Of a stretch of 64,000 nucleotides of DNA, positions 23,301 through 35,689 are shown piece by piece. The position numbers were made by a program, and so were the translations under genes. The stretch covers positions 32,322,340-32,386,339 of the forward strand of contig CM049322.1 of assembly GCA_026874595.1 (NCBI GenBank). Direction: 5' to 3'. Origin of the DNA: Sipunculus nudus. Its lineage: Eukaryota > Annelida > Sipuncula > Golfingiida > Sipunculidae. The notes under the pieces are model-generated. The model had not been told where the DNA came from, made no database searches, and saw only the letters and a program-made list of their open reading frames with translations. Position 1 is the stretch's first letter; every line of letters begins with the position of its first letter.

Positions 23301-26300
23301 TTTTTTATTTTTAAAGACAGAAATTGATACCTACTACTACTAGTTATCAGGACATAAGGAAACATAATGTGAACACGTCATGTTAAAACTTATGTAGTTT
23401 TACTAAAATTATGGAATGTCCGTTCACTTATTTTTATGTATGTACTATATAGCATATTATATGCCCTGCTGTATCAAATGTCATGTTAAATGTCAAAAGC
23501 TGAGATTTTGCATTTTTATGTCTCGTTAAAAAAACAAGGTGTGACCACATTTATTGATTACTTTATTTGTAAGATAATGTTTACAAAACAGTTGAATGAA
23601 TACGATAATAAATTTATATACTCAGAGAGAAAATAAAAGAATTTTATTGTTACGTGCGTTCGAAAGATGTCACTCGTCCACCAACAGTTTGACGTTGAAA
23701 AGCGGATTTCCAAGTCTACGGTAAACAGCGTACTCAAAAAAACATATCTCGGGCTTGCCCTAGTCGGATTTTTCGGCCTATTTCCCTCGGAGACGGAGGT
23801 GTGAGGGAGCTTAATTAATTTACTTTCTTATTACAATATGACTCAGGACTATAACAACAACAAACAATATTCATGGCCCTCATGCTGAACGTTGATTTAC
23901 TGAAATCTCTCAGGGAAAGAGCACGTACACTTGAAGTGACGTCATTCTCCTCCAAATATGGCCATATCGTCACCTGCTAATCACTGTGTAAAGCTAGATA
24001 TTTCTTGGCACCGCAGGTGCCATAGTATCGCCAGACAATTAATCCCCCCTCTTTAAGAATAGTACCCCCATCTTCAGCAGTATATACTGACATTTGGCAA
24101 GCGACTATTGTTTCTTCCTTCTATCAATATTTATAAACAATATTTTTCACCAAACATTGGGGCCTATAAAGAGAACCACTCTTATGAAAAGGGGATGAAT
24201 TTATACTATACAAATGGTAAGGTAGGTGCGCCACGTATCTGGTTGACGAGAAAACTCTCAAAGAGGGATGTACATGCCAAAATGAAGATCAACACATTGA
24301 AGGCTCCTCAGATATGAGCAAGTTTCATCTAAAACAAATATACAGGTGGACGTCATGGCAAAACGATTGCAGATGGCGCCACCAGTCTTGCGTACAAGTT
24401 GGAGGAGTCCAAGATCTATAGATATGCACAATTTCAGGCCAATAGACCAAATCACTCCTGAGAAAAGCGCATTATTCTATTCTGCAAAAAAGGAAGGTAG
24501 GTGGCGCCACCTATCTGTTTTATGAGCAAACTTTCAAAGATGGATGGACATGCCAAATTTCAGACAAATACCTTGAACCAATACAGATATAAAAGTAATT
24601 TTCACCGAAAGTACATGTACAGGTGGACGTCATGGCAAAATTATTGCAGATGGCACCACCAGTCTCATGTACAAGATATATCTATGGATATGCACAATTC
24701 CAGGCCAATTGGGCAAACCACTCATAAGAAAAGGGCATTAATTAATTCTACAAAAAGGAAAGGTAGGTGTCTGGTTTATGAGAAAAGTTTCAAAGATGGA
24801 TGGAAATGCCAAATTTATGACAAATACCCTGAACCACTCCGGAGATATGAGCAATGTTCATCTAAAGCACATGTACAGATAGACGCTACGGCAAAACGAT
24901 TGCAGATAGCTTCATCTGTCTTGAGTAAAAGATGGAAGGAGTGCAAGATCTAAGGATAGTCACACTTTCAGGCCAATAGTGCAAATCACTCCTTAGAAAA
25001 GAGCATTAATTTATTCTACAAAAACGGGAAGTTAGAAAGCGCCACCTGTCTGGTTTACGAGAAAAAATTCCAAGATGGATGGACATGTCAAATTTCAGAC
25101 CAATACCTTGGACCACTCCGGAGATATGAGCAATTTTCACCCAAGGCACATGAACAGATGGACGCGACGGCAAAAGATTGCATATGGCACCACCAGTTTT
25201 GAATACAAGATGGGGGTATCCAAGATCCATGTACATGCACAATTTCGGCTCAATCTGTCATTAAGGTTTAAACTTATAATGCTCATAGTACTGTCAAGAG
25301 TCAAAGATGGGGTATTAAAAGGCACAAAAACAAGAGAAAGACGGAAGAAAGCGCCATCTGTCTTCCACAAAAGACAAAGCTATCTAAAAACTAAGGTCAA
25401 TTTGATTTTTGGACCAATGCATACACTTATTGAGATATTTATGATTTAGTGTGATTTTCACCATATATGGCAATATTCAAGGTCAAGTTCACTCTCACAG
25501 GAAAGGTCATGACCCCAATTTTAATATATCATCACATAACCCACGTCTATGTATATGCATAATATGAAAGAAATCTGTCCGTTAGTTTTTGACTTATAAT
25601 GCTCAAAGTACTGTAAAGTGGCAATAATGGGGGTATTGAATGGCACAAAACAAAAAAAAGGATTGAAGGTGGCGCCACCAGTTTCCGGTACATGACAACA
25701 CTATCCAAGATCTTCGGTCAAGTTGATTTTTTTATCAATCCGTGTAAGATTTCTTGAGATATTTAAGCATTTGTATGGTTTTCCCAAAATTTAATTTGTC
25801 AAGGTCAAGGTCACTCTCCCAGTAAAGGTCATGACCCCAATTTAAATATACATCATTCCCTAACCCATGTCTATGTATATGCATAATATGAAAGAAATCT
25901 GTCCATTAGTTTTTTACTTATAATGCGCAAAGTACTGTTAAGTGGCAATGAAGGGGTCTTAAATGGCACAAAAACAAGAAAAGGGTTACAGGTGGCGCCA
26001 CCAGTTTCCGCTACATGACAAAAAGTTGATTTTTGGACCAATCGATGCAAGATTTTTTTTAGATATATAAGAATTTGTGTGATTTTCCCCAAAAATGGAC
26101 CTATTTGAGGTCAAGGACACTCTCCCAATAAAGGTCATGACCCCATTTTTAATAGACTTTGTCCTCTCACCCATATCTATGCACGTGTTAAGTTTGGTAA
26201 AGATGCGTAAAATATTTTTTTGAGTTATCGCGTCCAAACGAAATCTCTTCGGCGGCGGCGGCGGAGACGGCGCAACCGTGCCTAAACCATAGTATCTCCA

Positions 26301-29300
26301 GACTTTGTCTGGCGATACAAATATATGCAATAGACCCCCCACAATCACTGGAGCGCATTACGGGGCTATTTACCCATGGATTGCCTCCAATTTTTTATCA
26401 ATTATTCCTTGTATTATTGCCGAGCTATCCAAAAATTTCATCAAACCTAACTGAGAACTGTATGTGATATATTGGGCTAAATGAAAGTGCTAAAAGCCAA
26501 ACGGACAAACAGACAAACAGCCGCTGCCAAAAACATAACTCCCGACGCTTGGCTGGGTGGAGGTTATAAGGCTGAGTTCTCTCAATCTTGAAGGCTCTAT
26601 GGTCACCTCAAAATACACCTCAACAACGTCAAAGACAATGAATGTCGTGCTAAGACAGAAATATGTAAGTAAATGATAAACATTTTACTCAGATCGTTTA
26701 TACAATACTGAGTTACATGGTAATTTATTGGATTATGTTTGGATAAACATGAGCTCCATATCTACTTACAATGTACATTGAGTTTTTCCTTTGCTTCAAC
26801 AGGATGACGTGGTGGTCTTCTTTCTGTGTGCATATTCTCAAGCACACACCGGATCTCGGCCCCGTTGTCATCTTTGGTGACGACGAAGGATACAGAAGTT
26901 ATGTTCTGATGGGTTGTCCTGAGTTTCTTCGTGCCTTTGTACCAGGTATAGGTACAGCTCGGACGACCAGGGTCCACTTGCTGACAAGTAATCGTGTAGT
27001 TCCCTCCCTCTTGCCAGGGCAAACCAGGTGTTAATGTAAGTGAAGGTTCCGAAGGAGGCCCTGAAGCAAGATCAATATGCTTTAGTTAATCAACTGCACC
27101 TTATGGTAGTAATAATGTAGCTCATTGCACCGTTTTATGTTACCCTTTCCTATATATATATATATATACATATATATTGGTTACTGAAACCTTCTGAAGA
27201 TGTTACGTTAACTTTTTTAATTATTGCATTCTCGAACACTCTGTACTTGCTCATATGTTAATTGTACGATTCTTGCATGTTTTATAATTAATTAAAGTTC
27301 ACAATCGCCATGTAATGTTAATTACACATCACTATCCTTCAATGAAGCCAAAAGAGCGGACATGAATTCTATAACTTTACTTTCCAATTAATTCATTTTG
27401 CAATTAAAAGCCCGTGTGACCTGATTTTACAATAAGACGTCTTCACTGACCAAGCTGACATAGCTGACCTAACAGTCTATCCTAGGCAGTGTCTTTATCA
27501 TAAATAAATTTTGTAATAAAGGGTGAATTGTAGGCTCGCCAAGTTTAATGCCTGGCTTTAATAAGTCGTATTCCCGGGCGTCATAAATATGCATCGTCAC
27601 CCGTGCTTAAGTTATAGACAGTTTAAGAGAGTCAGATATAGAAGTATCAGAATCGCATGATAGGGGAGATTCCACCCTGACACACGTCTGTCTGCCGATA
27701 TGTAAATGTAGATAATGCGTCATGTCAGAAATTTGAATGATTATAAATAATAGTCACGTCATATTGATTGACGCCTCATGGCCTAAATGTACACATGCAC
27801 ATAAAGTATTCAATACCAAACGTCAGATATATTTGTGTACTTTCTGAACACAATGATCTAATGCAGACAAGAGTTCGTTATACCTTGGTGGGTAGAACCA
27901 TTTGCAAGGAAACCTTATTATTTAAAATATACACACACATATATATTTTATGGCCTTAATTTAGGAACAGTTGGATTGTCGGAAAACAAATCTTATTCAC
28001 AAAGGGCAATATCCCCCGCCCCCGATGGTTTTGGTATGCTGTAATGCATCTTGTTAATTAAAATCCCGTGCCAATGTTTGTCGCTTTCTTCATCTTATCA
28101 GGGTATTTTCCAGTAGAAGTTATCAATCAATAAATCATTCGTTTATGGTGGATTCTGACATTTGACATACAAAGTTTCCACTGTAAAATAAAGGCCAACA
28201 TATCGAATAAAATGTAATATTCTGAGGCATACCGTTAAATCTTGTCAATAATATAAATTGTGTGAGTGTGTCTTTATCCTTTTTAACTATGATGCGGCGG
28301 CGGAAACGGCGCAATCGTGCCTAAACCATAGTATCTCCAGACTTTGTCTAGCGATACAAATATATGCAATAGACCCCCCACAATCACTGTAGCGCATTAC
28401 GGGGCTATTTACCCATGGATTGCCTCCAATTTTTTATCAATTATTCCTTGTATTATTGCCGAGCTATCCAAAAACCTTCATCAAACTACATTGAGAACTG
28501 TGTGTGATTTATTGCTAAATGAAAGTGCTAAAAGACAAACGGACAAACAGACAAACAGCCGCTGCCAAAAACATAACTCCCGACGCTTGGCTGGGTGGAG
28601 GTTATAAGGCTGAGTTCTCTCCATCTTGAAGGCTCTATGGTCACCTTAAAATACACCTCAACAACGTCAAAGACAATGAATGTCGTGCTAAGACAGAAAT
28701 ATGTAAGTAAATGATAAACATTTTACTCAGATCGTTTATACAATACTGAGTTACATGGTAATTTATTGGATTATGTTTGGATAAACATGAGCTCCATATC
28801 TACTTACAATGTACATTGAGTTTTTCCTTTGCTTCAACAGGATGACGTGGTGGTCTTCTTTCTGTGTGCATATTCTCAAGCACACACCGGACCTCGGCCC
28901 CGTTGTCATCTTTGGTGACGACGAAGGATACAGAAGTTATGTTCTGATGGGTTGTCCTGAGTTTCTTCGTGCCTTTGTACCAGGTATAGGTACAGCTCGG
29001 ACGACCAGGGTCCACTTGCTGACAAGTAACCGTGTAGTTCCCTCCCTCTTGCCAGGGCAAACCAGGTGTTAATGTAAGTGAAGGTTCCGAAGGAGGCCCT
29101 GAAGCAAGATCAATATGCTTTAGTTAATCAACTGCACCTTATGGTAGTAATAATGTAGCTCATTGCACCGTTTTATGTTACCCTTTCCTATATATATATA
29201 CATATATATTGGTTACTGAAACCTTCTGAAGATGTTACGTTAACTTTTTTAATTATTGCATTTTCGAACACTCTGTACTTGCTCATATGTTGATTGTACG

Positions 29301-32129
29301 ATTCTTGCATGTTTTATAATTAAAGTTCACAACCGCCATGTAATGTTAATAACACATCACTGTCCTTCAATGCAGCCAAAAGAGCGGACATGAATTCTAT
29401 AACTTTACTTTCTAATTAATTCATTTTGCAATTAAAAGCCCGTGTGACCTGATTTTATCATAAGACGTCTTCACTAACCAAGCTGACATAGCTGACTTAT
29501 CAGTCTATCCTAGGCGGTGTCTTTATCATAAATAAATTTTGCAATAAAGGGTGAATTGTAGGCTCGCAAAGTTTAATGCCTGGCTTTAATAAGTCGTATT
29601 CCCGGGCGTCATAAATATGCATCGTCATCCGGGCTTAAGTTATAGACAGTTTAAGAGAGTCAGATATAGAAGTTTCAAAATCGCATGATAGGGGAGATTC
29701 CACCCTGACACACGTCGGTCTGCCGATATGTAAATGTAGATAATGCGTCATGTCAGAAATTTGAATGATTATAAATAATAGTCACGTCATATTTAATGAC
29801 GCCTCATGGCCTAAATGTACACATGCACATAAAGTATTCAATACCAAATGTCAGATATATTTGTGTACTTTCTGAACACAATGATCTAATGCAGACAAGA
29901 GTTCGTTTTACCTTGGTGGGTAGAACCATTTGCAAGGAAACCTCATTATTTAAAATATACACACACATATATATTTATATGGCCTTAATTTAGGAACAGT
30001 TGGATTGTCGGAAAACAAATCTTATTCACAAAGGGCAATATCCCCCGCCCCCGATGTTTTTGGTATGCTGTAATGCATCTTGTTAATTAAAATCACGTGC
30101 CAATGTTTGTCGCTTTCTTCATCTTATCAGGGTATTTTCCAGTCGAAGTTATCAATCAATAAATCATTCGTTTATGGTGGATTCTGACATTTGACATACA
30201 AAGTTTCCACTGTAAAATAAAGGCCAACATATCGAATGAAATGTAATATTCTGAGGCATACCGTTAAATCTTGTCAATGATATAAATTGTGTGAGTGTGT
30301 CTATATCCTTTTTAACTATGATGTTTATGGAGAAAATTTCTTGGATCATACGTAAAATTTAATACGGTGTTCATTGCAATAACTTTAAACGTCAGCCTTA
30401 CTGTTCCAAAAGATCTACCAGGCAATTCTAATCCTATTTCAAATAATTTAAACATTCAAGAAGAATTGAATAAAAATAATACTTACAATAGACGAATAAC
30501 GTTGCTTGTGTTTTAAGCGGTGTATCCCGGGCCCTCTGTATGACTTGGCATGTACATGTCCGTGTATTCCATTCCTTCTTCACTACTGCGTTAAACTTGC
30601 TGACACGTTTGTCACTAGTTACAAAACCTGATTCTGGACATATCCAAGATATATTAGACGGCGGCGGCTGACCCCCTTTGACCTCACAGGTGATGGTTTG
30701 ATTATCCCCGCTATACAGGGTCCCGTCTCTCTCTATCCCAGTCATTATTGAATCTGTAGGTGGATCTGTTCAAAAACATATGGAATTACTTGTAAAAGAC
30801 GTTAACGATTTGCTACCTTGTTTGGAATTATAAATGTTTAATAGTACCAGTGGGGATATTCCACTTGCTCTTAAACGTTGCAGTCGATGCTTCTTGTAAG
30901 TTAGTTTTTACAAATAAAAGTAATATATTTGTTTAATATGAGCAGATTTTTTGGGTTAGTTATACATCAATGACAAAACTCACAGTCCACATCCAGTGAA
31001 ACTTCCTCACTCCACGTAGAAGTCCCTGCTATATTTTTTATATTACAGGCGTAGTGGCCTTTTTCCTCCCTCGTGATCTTACTGATGGTCAGAGTACCGT
31101 CTGTCTGGTTGATGCCTTCTGTTATTGTATTATATCCTCGTTTAAATCTGTATTCAAGATTCCGTCCTCTTTCTTCAGCAGAAACACATTTGAATTTAAC
31201 AGTCGTATTTTCTCTAACATATTTATTTGGAGCGTCTTGGATGGTTATTAATGGGCGCGAAGGTTTTTCTGCAAAACAAAATTAAGCAGAATACATAAGC
31301 AGAACACTTATGTCCAGTCACACTTATGACCCGTGTAGGTGCATGAACCTAAATTAAACATTTTAGTGAAATCAAATAATACAAAAGATTATCCATTTAT
31401 TCTCCTGGCTTTCATCACCAAGTTTCGTTACATCATACTTTGGGAATCACATTTCATAATTTCATTTTGTACCTAATGTATGTTAACTGGACGGTCATCG
31501 AATATGGTGATATTATTCAAACAAATGGTTATTTATATATATACAGTAGAAAGCCTGTATTAAGGTCACCATCGGGACTGAATGAAAATAGCCTTAATAC
31601 TGGAGGGGCCGTTATACAGGACTTTACCAGGATGGGGGGGGGGGGTTAAAATGTAACACGAAACCTAATTCAGATCTTTATTACCATAAACAAAATAAAC
31701 GTATATACAGAGTATTTGTATAATACTGTTTTCAATAAAAAAAATAAAATATTTACAATCACGTTTGATGTAGGTGTTCACAAGGACATTAAAGAAAGTT
31801 TAAAGGTCCACAGTTTGCCTAACGTTTTTCTGATGAGAAAATCATCGGGACCCGCTGGTTGTCATTCGTTAATTAAATGACAAACACCCTGATTAAGATC
31901 CGGCTCGCACGACTTCTTACCAAATATACACGCAGGTGGGAACACATGCCATACTATTGTGCATACTAATGAGGCTGCGTGGGGTAGTACGACGCTGGCT
32001 ACGTGTCAAACAACTCAGTCACGGTCGAGTGGTTACTTTTATCCAGGCACTCATTAACAGATAGGCATATGTGAGAGCGGACACTTGTGTAATGATATTT
32101 AGATCAGAAGTGGCGGCTTGATTTGTTGA

Positions 32130-32174
<45 letters not shown>

Positions 32175-35100
32175 CCCCAACGTATTTAACTCTGCTTTTA
32201 TCAATTCCCCACTTTGGGAAAAAAATGTCTGCTATCAAGACTGATTATTTTTAATATATGATCTATAGTTCTTTTTACAACATATGTGATCTATACAATA
32301 TTTTTTTTTTTCTGGAGACACTCTATATATTGTGGTTGCCTATTTGTTCGCAAGGAAATCAAATTTGCGTTTTGTAAAAAGTGAATTATCTCGTAAAGAA
32401 AATCTTCAAGAATAAGCGGTCCAGTCGTCAAAGGAAAAGTTGAAAAATAAAAGGTCAACAATATGCGTATACATAGGTCGTGAATGTTCAAAGAAAGATA
32501 TTTTAAATAGCAGATGTTTCCAATTGTCTACCATAAACAACTTATGATTTTGTTAAAAAGATATTGTGCACATGATATCTTACATAATTAAGTCACAAAA
32601 TAATGTTATTATACTCTGTGTATAGTTCTTTTGTATTCTGAGATCGCCAATGGAACCCTCGCGAAACAGTGCAATAGCGAAAATTGCGAGATACTTACAA
32701 CGCAAATATGAAACCAACCTCAATATATGAGTTTTCCTGTTTACAGTAACGAAGAAGATAAGAGACAACTAAACCACAATGACTGCCCCCTCCACATCCC
32801 CAGAACCTGTCCCACCCCCAGACTCCGGGCCCCAAGCGGACGGAAGTTCAAAGTCTCCATTGGAAATAAGGATGGCGACAGGTCTATATCTAACATAACG
32901 TATTGGACCCAGCTGATAGAAACGGGCTTTTTAATTTGATAATGAAAAACACCAAATAAGTAACTTTATTTTTTCGAGGTACCTTAATTATGTAAAATTA
33001 CCAATTTCATTAATTCTTCAGTATCCATCACAATACCTTGTGAAACTCTGATTCTGATATACTTACACATTACTTTTAAAAGAAGGGAGGCCTTTACTCA
33101 TGATTAAGGTATTTATGCATTAAGAAGGGCTATATTGACATTTATGTTTGGTCATACGTTAAACCAATTTATGATGCATCGCTGTCTATTGTACTTAGGA
33201 ACAGTAATACAACAAAAGGCTAAATAACAAAGTCAGTGTGACGTAATCCTATACCGAGTACTATCTGCGGTCGTTACCTTTTGGGTCACAGGTTCAGAGG
33301 GGTCGAAACGCGTGTGATCAAAATAAATTAATTACCCAAGTATCCACCAGATGTCACTCCTGGTAGGTAAGCAATGTCTGACAGAGCGAATTCGAAATTA
33401 AAATGAGTCGGTTCGCTTGAGATCTCACAGGAATTTAATTCTTTCCAACACAAGCCGTTATGCATTCCACATGTTAAAGCATTTGGGGTGTACTGGTGAT
33501 TAATTCCTTTGCCTTTGACAACTTTCTTCTGATCCAAATCAAGGTTACACATTATGTTCCCCAACAAATTTTAGTCATTTAGAAAATTATATATGGATAT
33601 ATCCAAGCTTTGGTGGGTGAAAACCTTGTTTTGGTCAAAATTACACACCACCATATAAATATTACATATATAGAATGCAAAATATATAAATTTATAATTT
33701 TAAGCAAATAAATGTCACATGACTCTGCTTTGATCGAATAAGTCGGACTATTGTTTATTTAAATAAAAGACCACCTTAATGCCTACATGATAGGGCAGGG
33801 TAAATAACATCATGTTAACAAATTATCGGACTAGCTTAGCTAAATCGCTTTCATAAGCAATGGTGATATGCTGCATTCTCCCTGTGGTTAACCACTGCTT
33901 GCTTTAGCGAGGTTTTACCGAGTTGCACCACCAGGCGGTTGGCATAGGGCCAAGAATAGAATCGGACCAATGACAGCAGGGTGTGTTTTTATTTGTTACT
34001 CTTTAGATAAATGTCGATTTTCACTGACATTTTGAGTATTGTGATGCTGGTATTTGTGTACGGACACTTCATGTATGATTACTGTGATGTCATGTTTAAT
34101 TTCATTTTATTCAAATAAGGCTCTATTTTTTAACTAATTTACAAACTTTACCTCTTATATTTCCATATGCTCCATTCTTTCTTCACGATTATAAATTATG
34201 GAAAGACACGTTTATAAAACACTGAATGATTTACCTATAATTTTAACTGTAAATTTCCTTTCATTTGCTTTATCCTGTAGGGGGACGATCTGCTTGCAAG
34301 AATATGACTTTGGATCTGCAGAGCTGATGTTTCTGAGCTCACACTTGCCCCAAGTGGTACAGGATAGTCTGTTTTTCAACTTAGTATTGTTTGCCGGGTT
34401 GTTTTTAACTTGTGTCTGGCTAATAAGAATTGTGAGTTTATCACCTTCTTTATAATACCATATTATATCATAAGTTTTAGTAACAATATCGGAGCAATCC
34501 AACACGAGGTTCCTTCCCTCAGCCATTTCTTTGTGAATCTCCGCACCTAAAATATAACAAAAAGGACAAATAAATATGAACTATTATGTTCACGTCACTG
34601 CTTTTTTTCTTTCAATTCTACTTTATGACAAAAGTAAAACAAAGATATATATTTTTTTCTGTTGAGGTAATCTCTGTACAAAAGAATTTACTTGCTCCAT
34701 AGTCATAATATGACAAATATAAACCGTTTTTTTTTGTTTTTTAGTTTTAGGACTGCTTTATTCAGAACGATACTAGTACGTTTTAGGTCGCAGGTGGTCA
34801 TGAGTTCAAGTTCTAGCCGAAGATTGGTGATAAATTTCACGACCGATCTAACAATGTGTTTCAGTCACAAATCAGCCGGGCGTTGTTTACAAAATGCGAA
34901 TGCTGCTTTCCTTTCCAACATCTCTAAGCCGAAACAGAATTCTGCAGATTTATATACTAGGATTAAAAATTAGATCGCTTAGTTTAAATTATAATCAGGA
35001 TTATGGTAAGTCTTAGGTAAGTTATAACACATTAAACATTTGTATAGACAAGCAAATAAGATTAGTGCTGACAGTTTTGTAGACCAAGTTTAATATATAC

Positions 35101-35614
35101 AAGACTCGGACAAAAACAATTCAAACATGCCTTATTTAGGAAATTGAATAAGTAAAACATTAGCACGCTTGGAGTGAGATATGCATGAAAATAACCTGAA
35201 TTCATCACATGTTTAAAACATGCAGGACTAGGACAGAGATTAACAATACAAGATCCGAAAATCATATGTAGAGGGCATGACACAAATAGGTTTTGGGAGA
35301 AGGCAAATGTACAAGGCCGATTCTCAAGCCATCTGGGCCGCAAGGGCTTACTTACTGAACTATTAGCGTAACGTGTAATTTGTTAAGGACAACATTTATA
35401 ACTACAAACAAATATGAAATGAAAAACAATACCTATATCTTAAGGATATGAAAATACCTGATGGGCTTGTTGTAATGTAAATATAATGTTATGGTAGAAA
35501 TAAATAATAATGAGATTGACATGGAGCCAAATGTGCCATCTTGAAATCCCGGAATACCATCGATGGTACTGTACGTGAAAACAGTTTGTTAAACTAAATC
35601 AGGACCAAAGCCCA

Positions 35615-35689
<75 letters not shown>

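Larger units (their letters stand above)
31269..34234 (-). other. Gene B intron between Ig1 and Ig2
   Basis: Contains a poly-G run near 31636, (AT)n at about 32132-32172, a possible opposite-strand exon at 32747-32881 and a possible minus-strand exon at 33336-33528, both listed separately. Otherwise AT-rich. Confidence 0.5.

Noticed and set aside
24501-25449. 150- and 124-codon ORFs in the tandem array
   Set aside because: They read through repeat units with different frames in each unit; no conserved protein.
24025-26318. Helitron interpretation of the hairpin-ended element
   Set aside because: No CTRR-type 3' end directly after the hairpin and inverted termini are present, which fits Helitrons poorly. 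Left as an unclassified non-autonomous element.
26771-29072. 87-codon + strand ORFs opposite the duplicated Ig exons
   Set aside because: They are antisense shadows of the Ig exons; identity between the two only reflects the duplication.
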